From: Yersinia rohdei ATCC 43380
Lineage (GTDB): Bacteria > Pseudomonadota > Gammaproteobacteria > Enterobacterales > Enterobacteriaceae
Assembly: GCF_000173775.1 (NCBI RefSeq)
Contig: NZ_ACCD01000023.1
Location: forward strand, 1 to 64,000
Direction of reading: 5' to 3'
DNA length: 64,000 nt
Part shown: positions 10,661 to 20,565 of the stretch, in pieces
Numbering within the stretch: the stretch's first letter is position 1
Layout: every line of letters begins with the position of its first letter
The notes under the pieces: model-generated
The model's database searches: none
The model's input: the letters and a program-made list of their open reading frames with translations, nothing else
Told to the model about the DNA's origin: nothing
Program-made: the position numbers and the translations under genes

Positions 10661-10686
10661 GGCGTGGCTTAGGTCACGCCTTTTTT
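10661..10686 (+). terminator. Rho-independent terminator of glnS
   Basis: GGCGTG/CACGCC stem with an eight-base loop, followed by T6, starting 26 bases after the glnS stop. Confidence 0.9.
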
Positions 10687-11374
10687 ATGCCTCTCAATGA
10701 TACCGCCGCAGGGTTATTTTAGCGGTATTTAGCCGCACTATAGCACTCGCCTTCGCGTAATAATCTCCCCATTCTTCGCCTCCTGGGCCACCAATCACCT
10801 TAGAGATAAAACAGAAAATGTTTGTTTTATTAAACTCGGCTTGATTTTTTTCTCTTCACCTCATCCTGAGGTCAATAACAACAGATTACTTTTTTTGCTC
10901 CCATAAATGTCGCTGTTTGTAAGTCGTTCTTAAATATTCGCTTTACAAATTAACTGCGGCAAAAATGCGATTTATTGCATAAAAATTCACTATTTATTCT
11001 AAAAGCTGAAACCATTCAGGATGTCAATAAGAGACTATTTTTGCTTTTAAAAATGCTCTTATCCATTGTTTTTTAAGCTTTTGTGAGCTCTGTAATATTT
11101 TTTCACAGTTATGTGCTCGTTGTCATACTTTGAATAATTAGCTTATTTTTTGATTGATAATTCGCGTCGCGAAAAATAGTCTGTGTGTCAGCAACCATCA
11201 TCAAAGTGTTGGTATTTCGCAGCAGAAGTTTGTTTTTTTAATGAGCAATGGCCGGTGGAGATTTCTCCCCCAGCAAAATTTTACCCACTTAGGGTTTATT
11301 TGAGGCTGAACCTGTGAGCAGTGGTGAACACAGGCAAGCACTTTAAATGTGATGTCAAAGAGGAATTTTTTTAT
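10687..11374 (+). other. Long AT-rich leader region upstream of chiP
   Basis: Almost 690 bases without a convincing gene. The section 10800-11150 is strongly AT-rich. Toward chiP lie a perfect NagC-type palindrome and then about 195 bases that probably hold the promoter and 5' untranslated leader. In E. coli the chiP leader is the target of the small RNA ChiX; pairing sites were not verified here. The chiP ribosome binding site is AAAGAGGAA at about 11357-11365. Confidence 0.5.
11155..11179. promoter_or_regulatory. NagC operator upstream of chiP
   Basis: TTCGCGTCGCGAA (11161-11173) is a perfect palindrome around a central T, extended by AT-rich arms. This is the strongest NagC-like site in the window and resembles the known enterobacterial chiP operator. 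It places chitoporin expression under the same signal as the nag genes. Confidence 0.75.
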
Positions 11375-12778
11375 ATGGTTACGCACGGTGCTAAACGTAA
11401 AACGTTAGCGCTCGCAGTCGCGGGTGCACTGTTAGGAACGGGGTTTATGGCAACCCCAGAGGCCAAGGCTGAAGGTTTTATTGATGATTCGTCACTGACC
11501 GGTGGTATTTACTATTGGCAGCGTCAGCGCGACCGTAAAGATTTAACCCCCGGCAGTGCTGAGTACGGCAAATATGTTGCCAACCTGCATCACTCCACCT
11601 TTAACGCCAACCTGGACTTCTCTTCTGGTTACGCCGCAGATATGTTCGGTATCGACTTGGCGGCATTTGGCGCAGTTGAACTGACAAACAGTGGCCCGGC
11701 GGCACCAAACGAAATTGGCTTTAGTGATGCTAAAACCCGTTGGGATGAAAAATGGACGGGGGATAAGAGTGGCGTCAGTGTTTACAAGGCCGCGGCCAAA
11801 TTCAAGTTAGGCGATTTCTGGGCGCGTGGCGGGTATATCCAGCCGACCGGCCAGACATTATTAGCCCCGCACTGGAGTTTTATGCCGGGCACTTATCGTG
11901 GTGCTGAAGGCGGTGCGAAATTTGATTTTGATACTGCGGGCGCATTATCGATGTCCTACATGTGGACTGATGAATATAAAGCGCCTTGGTATCAGAATAT
12001 GTACAACTTCCGTCAGGCGGATGGGCTTACCGGTATTAGTTACCTGCATTCATTCGGTGCCAAGTACGACTTCAAAAATAAATTGGTGCTGGAAGCCGCG
12101 TTTGGGCAGGCCAAAGATTATATGGATCAGTACTTTACCAAGGCCTCTTATGCTTTCCCAGTTGCAGGTAATGATCTGCGCACCTCTTATCAATTCTATG
12201 GAGCCAAAGACAAAGTTGATGGTGGCTTCAAGAATGTCAATAACGTGTATGACGGCTTAGCCTGGTTACAAGCGCTGACTTTGGGTTACACCACCGGGCC
12301 ATTGGATTGGCGTTTGGAAGGAACTTGGGCCAAGGCAGAAGGTAACCAAGGTTACTTTTTACAGCGTATGACTCCGGGCTATGCCACCTCGAATGGCCGT
12401 TTGGATGTGTGGTGGGATTCCCGCTCTGATTTCAACGCCAATGGCGAAAAAGCGCTGTTTGGTGGCGTGATGTATGACCTGAAAAACTGGAATTTAGCCG
12501 GTTGGGCCGCTGGCACCTCCTATGCCTATGGCTGGGATGCTAAACCTAGCTCCAATCCTATCTATGACCAGAATGTGCGACTGAAAGAATCCGCCTGGAA
12601 CTTTGATATTCTTTACACCCTGCAAGAAGGCCGGGCGAAAGGCACATTATTCAAATTGCATTACACGATGTATGACAACCATACCAATATCCCAAGTTAT
12701 GGCGGCGGTTTCGGCAACATATTCCAGGATGAAAAAGACGTTAAATTTATCGTCATTGCGCCCTTTACCATTTTCTGA
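11375..12778 (+). CDS. chiP: Chitooligosaccharide outer-membrane porin ChiP
   Basis: OprD-family beta-barrel that lets chitooligosaccharides cross the outer membrane. 467 residues. A signal peptide ends at about residue 28 (ATPEAKA before EGFIDDSS). Much of the barrel matches E. coli ChiP by eye, for example [16 protein letters not shown] and [13 protein letters not shown], and it ends in a terminal phenylalanine (IAPFTIF), as outer-membrane proteins need for assembly. The start is ATG 11375, with AAAGAGG upstream; an upstream in-frame ATG at 11321 adds 18 residues that would block the signal peptide. Followed by chiQ. Confidence 0.95.
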   Translation: MVTHGAKRKTLALAVAGALLGTGFMATPEAKAEGFIDDSSLTGGIYYWQRQRDRKDLTPGSAEYGKYVANLHHSTFNANLDFSSGYAADMFGIDLAAFGAVELTNSGPAAPNEIGFSDAKTRWDEKWTGDKSGVSVYKAAAKFKLGDFWARGGYIQPTGQTLLAPHWSFMPGTYRGAEGGAKFDFDTAGALSMSYMWTDEYKAPWYQNMYNFRQADGLTGISYLHSFGAKYDFKNKLVLEAAFGQAKDYMDQYFTKASYAFPVAGNDLRTSYQFYGAKDKVDGGFKNVNNVYDGLAWLQALTLGYTTGPLDWRLEGTWAKAEGNQGYFLQRMTPGYATSNGRLDVWWDSRSDFNANGEKALFGGVMYDLKNWNLAGWAAGTSYAYGWDAKPSSNPIYDQNVRLKESAWNFDILYTLQEGRAKGTLFKLHYTMYDNHTNIPSYGGGFGNIFQDEKDVKFIVIAPFTIF

Positions 12779-12831
12779 TTGTTAGATTGCCATCCCCGGC
12801 CAACAGTGCCGGGGAACAATGGAGTGATGCC

Positions 12832-13158
12832 ATGAAAAAAACACTTTTTCTCCTTACTGCAATAATGGGATTAAGCGCTTGTGCCACACAAGCACCGGTT
12901 CAGCCGGAAGACAGCAAACTTAAGCAAGCTTACAGTGCTTGTATTAATGCCAGTGAAGGTCAACCGGAAAGGCTTATCCCTTGTAAAGCCGTGCTGAATG
13001 TTTTGAAGCAAGAAAGAGCGCATCAAGACTTTACTGACAAAGAAACAGTTCGGGTATTGGATTATCAGCGTTGCATTGATGCAGCCCATACCGGCAATGG
13101 TCAGGCCTATAAAGCGCAGTGTGGCAAGCTTTGGCAAGAAATTCGCGACAATAATTAA
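12832..13158 (+). CDS. chiQ: Small lipoprotein ChiQ (YbfN-like)
   Basis: A 108-residue lipoprotein. The signal peptide is MKKTLFLLTAIMGLSAC with the lipid-modified Cys17 in the lipobox LSAC. The mature part has four further cysteines at spaced positions, possibly two disulfides. Start ATG 12832 follows GGAGTG; the longer in-frame start lacks a signal peptide. It lies 53 bases after chiP, and a seven-pair GC hairpin (12794-12814) without a T run sits between, more likely an mRNA stability or processing element than a terminator. Its function is unknown; the chitin-use role is by association. Confidence 0.88.
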   Translation: MKKTLFLLTAIMGLSACATQAPVQPEDSKLKQAYSACINASEGQPERLIPCKAVLNVLKQERAHQDFTDKETVRVLDYQRCIDAAHTGNGQAYKAQCGKLWQEIRDNN

Positions 13159-13164
13159 ACTAAC

Positions 13165-13276
13165 AATAATTCTGCCAGCAGCAATACTTTTATAAATAAT
13201 ACTTATACAAACAATACGTTCACAAACAATACGTTCACAAACATAGCTTTTACAAACAATGCTGGCAGCAATTATT
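13165..13276. repeat. 15-bp tandem repeat inside an inverted repeat
   Basis: Between chiQ and the chitobiase gene. A 15-base unit ACAAACAATACGTTC occurs twice perfectly (13207-13221, 13222-13236), then as a degenerate third copy and a partial fourth. The array is enclosed by arms CTGCCAGCA (13172-13180) and TGCTGGCAG (13260-13268), with AATAATT/AATTATT extensions, so the transcript could fold with the array as a large loop. There is no T run, so a terminator is unlikely. Confidence 0.8.
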
Positions 13277-13296
13277 AATTATGGATGAGGTTAGTG

Positions 13297-15972
13297 ATGA
13301 ACAGATTCAAATTAAATGCGCTGGCGGCAATGGCCGCAACTTTGGGTTTGATGGGATACGCCAATGCGGATACCGCCCCTCAACAGTTAGTTGATAAACT
13401 CAGCACCTTGAAAGTTAACTATAAAATTTTGGATAATCGCGCCGCTGAACATGGCGTGGACTGCGCTAAGTTGGGCGCTGATTGGGCCTCATGTAACAAA
13501 GTAATGATAACGCTGACCAACACCGGGGATCAGATAACAGGCCAGGACTGGGCTATTTATTTTCACAGTATTCGACAAATTCTGGCTGTGGATAACAGCC
13601 AGTTCAAAATTACGCACCTGACCGGTGACCTACATAAAATTGAACCGACGGAAAAATTTGCCGGTTTCCCTGCCAATCAGGTGGTTGAAATCCCCATTAC
13701 CGGCGAATACTGGCAGCTGTTTGCCACCGACTTTATGCCGCGCTGGTATGCAACTTCGGGTAATGCTAAGCCAAAAGTACTGAAAAATACCGATACTGAG
13801 GACATCAACGAATATCTCACTCAGTTTACCGGAGATAACTGGCAGCGAACCAAAGACGATAATAATGTGTTGATGACGCCGGAGTCTCGTTTCGTCAAAA
13901 ATGCTGCAGTGAAAACATTGGCGGCGGCTGACTTGCGTGGGCAAATTATTCCGACCCCGCTGGAAGTCAAAATCCATCAGCAAGATGTTGATCTTAGCAA
14001 GGGTGTGGCATTGGATTTGAGCGCATTGCCGCAATCGGGTGCAGAGGCGGTGCAGCAACGTTTCGAATTACTCGGCCTGACACTCAATTCGGCAGGATTC
14101 CCGATTAAAACTGCCATTCAACCGGCTGACTTTAAAGGTGATTTAGCACTGTCCGGTGCCTATCAGCTGAAAATTGGCGAGCAAGGTGCGCAAGTTATTG
14201 GCTTTGATCCCGCGGGCGTATTTTACGGCCTGCAATCAATCCTTTCTTTAGTGCCGACCGATGGCAGCAAGAATATTGCCACTCTTGATGCACAAGATGC
14301 ACCGCGCTTTGAATATCGTGGCGTCTTCTTAGATGTCGGGCGTAACTTCAAAACCAAAGCCGCGGTGCTGCGTTTGCTGGATCAGATGGCGGCTTACAAG
14401 CTGAATAAATTCCACTTTCACCTCAGTGATGATGAGGGCTGGCGTATTGAGATCCCCGGCCTGCCAGAGTTGACGGAGGTTGGCGGCAAACGTTGCCATG
14501 ATTTGACTGAGAATACTTGCTTGCTACCCCAATTGGGGTCTGGCCCGGATAGCAATAATTTGGGTTCTGGTTACTTTACCCGTGCTGATTATCTCGACAT
14601 TTTACACTATGCCAAAGCCCGCCAAATTGAGGTGATTCCTGAAATCGACATGCCAGCACATGCCCGTGCGGCGGTGGTGTCGATGGAGGCCCGTTACCAT
14701 AATTTAATGAAGCAGGGTAAAGAAACAGCAGCCAATGAATTCCGGCTACTCGACCCGACAGACGACTCTAACACCACCTCAGTACAATTCTATGAACGTA
14801 AAAGCTATTTGAACCCCTGCCTGGATTCTTCTAAGCGGTTTGTCGATAAAGTCATTGGCGAAATGGCGCAGATGCACAAAGAGGCCGGTATGCCGCTAAC
14901 CACTTGGCACTTTGGTGGCGATGAGGCGAAAAATATCCGGCTGGGTGCTGGCTTCCAGGACAAGAATGGCACTATTGAACCGGGTAAAGGCATCATTGAT
15001 AAGGGAGTTGAAGATAAGCCCTGGGCTAAATCGCAGGTGTGCCAGGATAGGGTCAAGCAAGGCAAGATTCAGGATGTTGAGCACCTTGCCAGCTACTTCG
15101 GCATTGAGGTTAGCAAACTGGTTAATGCCCACGGTATTGAAAAAATGCAGGCCTGGCAAGATGGGTTGAAAGACGCAAAAAGCGCCAAAGATTTCGCGAC
15201 CAAACGTGTTGGCGTCAACTTCTGGGATACCCTTTACTGGGGTGGGGCCGATTCTATCAATGATTGGGCCAACAAAGGTTATGAGGTGGTGGCCTCCAAC
15301 CCGGATTATGTTTACTTCGATATGCCTTATGAAGTTAATCCGAATGAGCGCGGCTATTACTGGGCCACCCGCTTTACCGATGAAGCGAAAGTCTTCAGTT
15401 TCGCCCCCAATAACATGCCGCAAAACGCCGAAACATCGGTTGACCGCGATGGTAATCATTTCAGCGCGAAGAGTGATAAACCTTGGCCGGGAGTGCAGGG
15501 TATTTCAGGTCAATCATGGAATGAAACAGTACGCACTGATAAACAGATGGAATATATGATTTTCCCTCGGGTATTGCCTCTGGCTGAACGCGCCTGGCAC
15601 CGCGCATCTTGGGAACAGGATTACCAAGCAGGCCGCGAATATCAAGGCGGTAAGACGCACCATGTGGATACCCAAGCATTGAATACGGATTGGCAGCGTT
15701 TCGCTAATATTATGGGCCAGCGTGAATTGGCAAAGCTGGATAAATCCGGTGTTGCTTACCGCTTGCCGGTGCCGGGGGCGCGAGTTGTTGGCGGAATATT
15801 GGAAGCTAATCTCTCCTTGCCGGGGCTGATTATCGAGTTTTCTACCGATGGCGGAAAGCAATGGCAGCAGTATGATGCCAAAGTGCCAACCAAAGTCAGC
15901 GGTGAGGTACTGATCCGTGCTACCAGCCCGGACGGCAAACGCAGTAGCCGGGCGGAGCCGGTTAAAGTGTGA
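13297..15972 (+). CDS. chb: Chitobiase, beta-N-acetylhexosaminidase (GH20)
   Basis: Splits chitobiose and short chitooligosaccharides to GlcNAc, probably in the periplasm or outer membrane. 891 residues, like Serratia marcescens chitobiase. A signal peptide ends near Ala24 (GYANA before DTAPQ). Domain order is the N-terminal carbohydrate-binding CHB_HEX domain, a GH20 helper domain, the catalytic barrel and a short immunoglobulin-like C-terminal domain. The catalytic pair is Asp542-Glu543 in [30 protein letters not shown] is also a family segment. Start ATG 13297 has GAGG at the proper spacing. Together with chiP, chiQ and nagE it forms a chitin-oligomer uptake route. Confidence 0.95.
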   Translation: MNRFKLNALAAMAATLGLMGYANADTAPQQLVDKLSTLKVNYKILDNRAAEHGVDCAKLGADWASCNKVMITLTNTGDQITGQDWAIYFHSIRQILAVDNSQFKITHLTGDLHKIEPTEKFAGFPANQVVEIPITGEYWQLFATDFMPRWYATSGNAKPKVLKNTDTEDINEYLTQFTGDNWQRTKDDNNVLMTPESRFVKNAAVKTLAAADLRGQIIPTPLEVKIHQQDVDLSKGVALDLSALPQSGAEAVQQRFELLGLTLNSAGFPIKTAIQPADFKGDLALSGAYQLKIGEQGAQVIGFDPAGVFYGLQSILSLVPTDGSKNIATLDAQDAPRFEYRGVFLDVGRNFKTKAAVLRLLDQMAAYKLNKFHFHLSDDEGWRIEIPGLPELTEVGGKRCHDLTENTCLLPQLGSGPDSNNLGSGYFTRADYLDILHYAKARQIEVIPEIDMPAHARAAVVSMEARYHNLMKQGKETAANEFRLLDPTDDSNTTSVQFYERKSYLNPCLDSSKRFVDKVIGEMAQMHKEAGMPLTTWHFGGDEAKNIRLGAGFQDKNGTIEPGKGIIDKGVEDKPWAKSQVCQDRVKQGKIQDVEHLASYFGIEVSKLVNAHGIEKMQAWQDGLKDAKSAKDFATKRVGVNFWDTLYWGGADSINDWANKGYEVVASNPDYVYFDMPYEVNPNERGYYWATRFTDEAKVFSFAPNNMPQNAETSVDRDGNHFSAKSDKPWPGVQGISGQSWNETVRTDKQMEYMIFPRVLPLAERAWHRASWEQDYQAGREYQGGKTHHVDTQALNTDWQRFANIMGQRELAKLDKSGVAYRLPVPGARVVGGILEANLSLPGLIIEFSTDGGKQWQQYDAKVPTKVSGEVLIRATSPDGKRSSRAEPVKV

Positions 15973-16063
15973 CGCGTGTTTTTAAGGTGCTGTGTCTGAG
16001 GTTATCTCCTGTTTGCTATTTTTTTGGGTAAACACACGAAGTGACGTTGAGTTGATGGTTTTT

Positions 16064-16087
16064 CCCCGGCGAGTCCGGGTTTTTTTT
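16064..16087 (+). terminator. Rho-independent terminator after chitobiase
   Basis: CCCGG-CGAGT-CCGGG stem followed by eight T residues, about 90 bases after the chitobiase stop. Confidence 0.85.
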
Positions 16088-16254
16088 GTCTGAAATCCAG
16101 TAAATATTTTCAGATAAGTGGAGTGGCATTGAGGTACATAGCCGAGTGGGATGCAGAAAGTCTGGGGGAGGGTGCGCTAAGCACCAATAAGAATGACCAC
16201 CAGCTTCCTAACTGAGCAGGAAAGGTGGCCACCTTGCTGATAAAGCTATTCGCG

Positions 16255-16280
16255 CCAGATAATAGAATGCAATTATCTGG
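16255..16280. repeat. Hairpin beyond the fur stop codon
   Basis: CCAGATAAT and ATTATCTGG form a near-perfect stem around a seven-base loop, about 30 bases past the end of fur. There is no T run on the fur strand, so it may be a weak or Rho-assisted 3' end. Two further small palindromes lie at about 16170-16240. Confidence 0.4.
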
Positions 16281-16306
16281 GTTTTAAATCTCAGTGCATA
16301 AAATCT

Positions 16307-16753
16307 TTATCTTTTGTCGTGTGCAGACTCATTTTCACGACAATTGCCGCTCTCACAGTGGCCGTACAGATACAGGCTGTGATTGGTCAGCTTGATACCA
16401 TGCTGTTTAGCAATTTCACGTTGAAGCGATTCAATGGATTCATTACTAAACTCAATCACTTTGCCGCAATCCAGGCAAATCAGGTGATCGTGATGATGCT
16501 GCTGCGTCAGTTCAAAGACTGATTTGCCGCCTTCGAAATTGTGGCGGGTAACAATACCGGCATCATCAAATTGATTTAGTACACGGTAAACCGTCGCCAA
16601 ACCAATCTCTTCACCGATATCGATCAGCTTTTTATAAAGATCTTCCGCGCTGACGTGGTGGCACGCCGGATTTTGCAACACTTCCAGTATTTTAAGCCGG
16701 GGCAGTGTTACTTTAAGGCCTGCATTTTTTAAGGCTTTGTTGTTGTCAGTCAT
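16307..16753 (-). CDS. fur: Ferric uptake regulator
   Basis: Iron-responsive repressor (Fe2+-Fur). 148 residues. A winged-helix DNA-binding domain (about 1-82) includes LATVYRVLNQFDDAG. The dimerisation and metal domain has HHHDH at about 86-90, Cys93 and Cys96 in CLDCG, and a second cysteine pair near the C-terminus. It lies downstream of fldA on the same strand, as in E. coli, but 448 bases apart, so it has room for its own promoter. No uof-type overlapping leader ORF was found. Confidence 0.98.
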   Translation of the reverse strand: MTDNNKALKNAGLKVTLPRLKILEVLQNPACHHVSAEDLYKKLIDIGEEIGLATVYRVLNQFDDAGIVTRHNFEGGKSVFELTQQHHHDHLICLDCGKVIEFSNESIESLQREIAKQHGIKLTNHSLYLYGHCESGNCRENESAHDKR

Positions 16754-17201
16754 GCGGATTCAGTCCTGTTACTATCGATTCAAATTAAGGCTGTTCAGCC
16801 TATGACATCCGTGGCGCAATAATTACAATTGCGTCTCATTATAGAACTGCTAGGCCCAAATGAAAACCGGGGTTGTTAACAAAGATATAATTGCACACTT
16901 TGTCAGATTAATCATGCAGTGTATTGATGAATGGGATTATCGCATCATTTTAGTATATGGTGCCGAAAGGTGATGTTACAAATTTGTAGTTATTTATTTT
17001 CATTTTACACGGATGAGGATGCCGATTTGTGGGCGGCTTAACAAAGCGCATGTTGATAGCAAATTACGCCATCAAAGATTTGTGGTTATCTAAAGATGAT
17101 ACATGGCCAGAGACTGGCAAGGTAAGTTTACAAAAAAGATAAGAACTCGTTGAAACGCCCGGCGATAGTTAAAATCCACCAAGCGTTTCTTTGCCGACAA
17201 C
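16754..17201 (-). promoter_or_regulatory. fldA-fur spacer with candidate Fur box
   Basis: 448 bases with no supported gene. A partly palindromic AT-rich segment at about 16815-16845 (minus-strand core ATAATGAGACGCAATTG) resembles a Fur box and could give autoregulation, but the match is poor. No clear terminator for fldA was seen. Confidence 0.35.
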
Positions 17202-17729
17202 TTAGCCGGTTATCTCAGACAAGCTCAGTTCTTCGCTTATCTGTTTTACCCAAGCTTCAACACGTTCATTTGTCAGTTCTGGTTGGCGGTCTTCATCGAT
17301 TGCTAAACCAATAAAGTGATTATCATCAGCCAAGCCTTTAGAGGCTTCAAAGTGGTAACCTGTCGTTGGCCAGTGACCGACAATAGCGGCACCACGCGGT
17401 TCGATGATATCGCGCACTGTACCCATCGCATCACAGAAATATTCTGCGTAGTCTTCCTGATCACCACAACCGAACAACGCAACCAGTTTGCCATTGAAAT
17501 CGATCTCTTCCAGTGTTGGGAAGAAATCATCCCAATCGCACTGGGCTTCACCGTAATACCAGGTTGGGATACCGATCAGCAGAATATCGAAGCCTTCTAA
17601 ATCTTCTTTAGTGCTTTTGGCAATGTCATGAACCTCAGCAACCTCTTTGCCCAGTTGCTTTTGGATCATCTTGGCAATGTTTTCGGTATTGCCAGTATCG
17701 CTGCCAAAGAAAATGCCTACAATTGCCAT
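17202..17729 (-). CDS. fldA: Flavodoxin 1
   Basis: Small FMN electron carrier that supplies low-potential electrons to radical-SAM and other reductive enzymes. 175 residues. The phosphate-binding loop is SDTGNTE at about residues 10-16, and the isoalloxazine-binding loops are PTWYYGE and GCGDQEDYAEYFCDA. Very acidic overall, as usual. Upstream of fur in the same direction, the usual enterobacterial order, with a divergent chemoreceptor gene on its other side. Confidence 0.97.
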   Translation of the reverse strand: MAIVGIFFGSDTGNTENIAKMIQKQLGKEVAEVHDIAKSTKEDLEGFDILLIGIPTWYYGEAQCDWDDFFPTLEEIDFNGKLVALFGCGDQEDYAEYFCDAMGTVRDIIEPRGAAIVGHWPTTGYHFEASKGLADDNHFIGLAIDEDRQPELTNERVEAWVKQISEELSLSEITG

Positions 17730-17878
17730 ATAACTTAATACCTTTTGAATTCAAATAGTTAAACTAATTGTCGAGCTAGATGCCCAACAATATAACACAT
17801 TTCATTGGGCGATATAATGCCAGAAGACGCCATCAGACTCATATCAAGTTTATGCGATATTAAATTTTGGTGAGTCGC

Positions 17879-17905
17879 TCAATCTTACAATGTTATTGCC
17901 GATAA
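17879..17905 (+). promoter_or_regulatory. Candidate FliA (sigma-28) promoter for mcp
   Basis: GCCGATAA (17898-17905) is the exact sigma-28 -10 element. Fifteen bases upstream is TCAA, three of four bases of the TAAA -35 core. It lies about 170 bases before the chemoreceptor start, on the same strand. Sigma-28 promoters are standard for chemotaxis genes, so context and sequence agree. Confidence 0.65.
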
Positions 17906-18077
17906 CATTCATGTAATCGAAAGGTTGCAATTTGTGGTGCCAGGGGGAGAACCGGCAGATGAACGTTTGTCGGGGGGGAGCTGTCGTTAGCTGTATGGAA
18001 CGTCCTTATTGCTTTTCGGTCATCAAATAATACCAGAGTCTCTATCGGTAACTATCCGATATATAAGGGGAACGAAC

Positions 18078-19733
18078 ATGCGGTTTTTTAAAAATATCAC
18101 CATCAGGGCGGCATTACTTTGGGTTCTCGGCGCATTTTGTGTGCTTTGGGGCGGAGTATCTGCCAATACGTTGTTATCACTGAACCAACTGACAGAATCT
18201 TCTAACGCCAATGCGGTGTTGGTTGAAAATATGAATTTGGTCAATCAGGGGACTGACCAATATTTCCGTATGGTAACTCGCCTTGCTCGTGCGGTGGATT
18301 ATCATCAGAGCGGCAATATGGCCGATGCTGATAAGGAACTTAAATCCTCTAATGTTGCATTGGAGAATCTGAAGGAAAAACTCGCAGAGTTTAAAGCTAT
18401 CGACCATGCACAAATAGATCCCGTGTTAGTCACTGGCGTGATTGATGGTTGGAGTGGATTAATTGAGCAAGGTGTTATGCCGCTTTATCAGGCGGCAATG
18501 GATAACAATAGCGCTGCTTATCAAGAGTTAGCGAAAAAAACTGTTCCCGCGTTGAGCCGCCAGTATGGTTCAGTGGCCGAAGCATTTAATCAGGCTGCAT
18601 CGCATGCTATTGGGGTGGCTAAAGACCAATTCGCACAACTGACTAAAATGAGCAGCATGACTTTGATTGCGGCATTGCTGACCGGTTTGGCCATTTTATT
18701 GGCCACAGATCGCTACCTGGTGGTTAATCTGGTTCGCCCTTTGGATGATATTCGTGCGCATTTCCGGGTTATTGCCTCTGGCCAACTGGGGCAACCTATT
18801 GTTGATTTTGGTCACAATTGTGTTGGGCAATTATTCCCATTGTTACGCGAGGTACAAACTAGCCTGGTTAACACGGTTAAAGCTATTCGTAGCAGTACCG
18901 ATGGGATTTATCAGGGCGCTGCGGAGATTGCTGCGGGTAATACCGATTTATCATCTCGTACCGAGCAGCAGGCCGCCGCGCTGGAAGAAACCGCGGCGAG
19001 TATGGAGCAGTTAACTGCCACGGTAAAACATAATGCCAGCAATGCGCATCATGCCAGCCAACTGGCAGATAATGCGCGCGCAACAGCAAAAAAGGGCGGG
19101 GTGCTGGTGGCGGATGTGGTTAACACCATGAATGAGATTTCAGCCAGTTCGCGGAAAATCGCTGATATCACCACTGTGATTAACAGCATTGCGTTTCAGA
19201 CCAATATTTTGGCGCTGAATGCGGCGGTTGAAGCCGCGCGCGCGGGGGAACAAGGCCGTGGTTTTGCCGTAGTCGCCAGTGAGGTACGCAATCTTGCTCA
19301 ACGAAGCGCTCAGGCGGCGAAGGAAATTGAGGGTTTGATTAGCGAGTCGGTTGGCCGGGTCAGCAGTGGTTCGGCATTGGTGGAAAGCACCGGAGCCACT
19401 ATGGATGAGATTGTGCGCTCCATTACCAATGTGACTGATTTAATGAGTGAAATAGCCTCTGCTTCTGATGAACAAAGTAAAGGTATCAGTCAGGTTGGGC
19501 TGGCGGTGGCCGAAATGGACACTGTGACTCAGCAAAATGCGGCATTGGTGCAGGAGGCTTCACGGGCTGCGGCGTCACTTGAGGAACAGGCGACTCAGTT
19601 AAACCTTGCAGTCGCAGTGTTTAAATTGCGCTCAGATGATCAGCGGAGCAAGCCAGTTGCGAAAGCAAAAGTACTCACCAAGGTAACCGCCCCTGTTCGG
19701 GTGGATAGCAATGACAACTGGGAAACATTTTAA
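18078..19733 (+). CDS. Methyl-accepting chemotaxis protein
   Basis: Membrane chemoreceptor of 551 residues. TM1 lies at about 10-30, a periplasmic four-helix ligand domain of the Tar/Tsr type at about 31-190, TM2 at about 193-213, then HAMP and a long cytoplasmic coiled coil. The kinase-control tip is the conserved hairpin around [20 protein letters not shown]. The chain ends in NWETF, the tail that binds CheR and CheB, so this is a high-abundance, self-adapting receptor. Start ATG 18078 has AAGGGG at seven bases; the longer reading from 18009 has no signal. The ligand cannot be told from sequence. It sits between fldA and ybfE, a position empty in E. coli. Confidence 0.95.
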   Translation: MRFFKNITIRAALLWVLGAFCVLWGGVSANTLLSLNQLTESSNANAVLVENMNLVNQGTDQYFRMVTRLARAVDYHQSGNMADADKELKSSNVALENLKEKLAEFKAIDHAQIDPVLVTGVIDGWSGLIEQGVMPLYQAAMDNNSAAYQELAKKTVPALSRQYGSVAEAFNQAASHAIGVAKDQFAQLTKMSSMTLIAALLTGLAILLATDRYLVVNLVRPLDDIRAHFRVIASGQLGQPIVDFGHNCVGQLFPLLREVQTSLVNTVKAIRSSTDGIYQGAAEIAAGNTDLSSRTEQQAAALEETAASMEQLTATVKHNASNAHHASQLADNARATAKKGGVLVADVVNTMNEISASSRKIADITTVINSIAFQTNILALNAAVEAARAGEQGRGFAVVASEVRNLAQRSAQAAKEIEGLISESVGRVSSGSALVESTGATMDEIVRSITNVTDLMSEIASASDEQSKGISQVGLAVAEMDTVTQQNAALVQEASRAAASLEEQATQLNLAVAVFKLRSDDQRSKPVAKAKVLTKVTAPVRVDSNDNWETF

Positions 19734-19755
19734 GTAGGCTGGGGATAAAGTAATA

Positions 19756-19787
19756 ACGGCGTGGCGTAATGACTTACGCCACGCCGT
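19756..19787. terminator. Perfect 14-bp inverted repeat after mcp
   Basis: ACGGCGTGGCGTAA and its exact complement are separated by TGAC. The stem is very stable but lacks a T run on either side, so it may stabilise the 3' end or block readthrough between the converging mcp and ybfE. Confidence 0.55.
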
Positions 19788-19809
19788 CGTGGTAACTGAA
19801 AAGATTAAA

Positions 19810-19945
19810 ACCTTTGAGGTTGCAGACATTCCTACACTATTGCCGGTCATCTGCCGGGCGACTGCGCCGCTGGGTGCCCCGGTGACTCTCGCCACAGTGC
19901 CCCTTTGGTACATTTTCCCGGTAACTAACGTTGTCAGCAGTCTGA
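19810..19945. other. GC-rich structured block between mcp and ybfE
   Basis: About 135 bases richer in GC than its surroundings, with possible short stems (CCGGG at about 19855 with CCCGG at about 19880). Both strands are open over part of its length, but neither frame has a ribosome binding site or a recognisable domain. It could be the remnant of a repeat family, a small RNA or a decayed gene. Confidence 0.35.
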
Positions 19946-19949
19946 AAGG

Positions 19950-20237
19950 TTAAAAACCTTCTTGTGAGTGTTCCAATTGAGCCAATAACATTTGTTCAAT
20001 CAGTTCACTGCGGCTGATATTACGTTGCTCTGCAAGGCTGTTGAGAGCATCGACGGCATCGGCGTTAATCTTCAGTTCCACGCGTCGTAAGCCACGTACT
20101 TTATCGCGCCGTAGTTGATTTCGCTTATTAATTCTAAGCTGTTCATCACGGGATAATGGGTTTGTTTTCGGGCGCCCCGGACGGCGTTCATCTGCGAACA
20201 GATCCAGCGTCGTGCGATCCGTTTGTTCTTTTGCCAT
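19950..20237 (-). CDS. ybfE: YbfE, small ribbon-helix-helix-like protein
   Basis: A 95-residue cytoplasmic protein. The N-terminal half is basic and polar (RRPGRPKTNPLSRDEQ). The C-terminal half RRVELKINADAVDALNSL then a helix resembles a CopG/MetJ-type ribbon-helix-helix fold. The E. coli homologue is LexA-regulated, but no CTGT-N8-ACAG box was found upstream here. Function unknown. It lies upstream of ybfF on the opposite side of a 328-base spacer, same strand. Confidence 0.88.
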   Translation of the reverse strand: MAKEQTDRTTLDLFADERRPGRPKTNPLSRDEQLRINKRNQLRRDKVRGLRRVELKINADAVDALNSLAEQRNISRSELIEQMLLAQLEHSQEGF

Positions 20238-20565
20238 AGGTCGCGCTACTACAAGGGATTTACATCAAAAAATTTGATGATTTGGTTTACACGTTTCAGG
20301 TTGAGAACATAGATAGAATGCATTGAGTAACCTATTATCCAACAGCCCGAATTTGCATTTGCTACTAAACGCTGTAGCAAATTTATAGCGCGCCATAATA
20401 CCCCAGCCAACCGAGCAACGACAATGCTTTACTGTGATTAGATTGGGTTAATTTGTTCTTTTTTGCACAATTTTTCCACAGGAAATACATTTCTTTTCCC
20501 CAGGGTATAATTTTTAACCAACTGCAATGCCAATGACTTTGGTTATGTTTATTTATTGGTCAGGT
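20238..20565 (-). other. ybfF-ybfE spacer
   Basis: 328 AT-rich bases between two minus-strand genes, presumably holding the ybfE promoter and the ybfF 3' end. No gene, strong hairpin with T run, or LexA box was found. Confidence 0.5.

Noticed and set aside
10719-10772. A 17-codon minus-strand frame (MGRLLREGECYSAAKYR) preceded by AGGAGG
   Set aside because: It is too short, has no recognised relative, and lies just past the glnS terminator; the good ribosome binding site may be chance.
12794-12814. GC-rich hairpin between chiP and chiQ as a terminator
   Set aside because: There is no T run, and chiQ follows at once; an mRNA-stability role is more likely.
20238-20345. Possible LexA box upstream of ybfE
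   Set aside because: The E. coli gene is LexA-regulated, but no CTGT-N8-ACAG or close variant was found on either strand.
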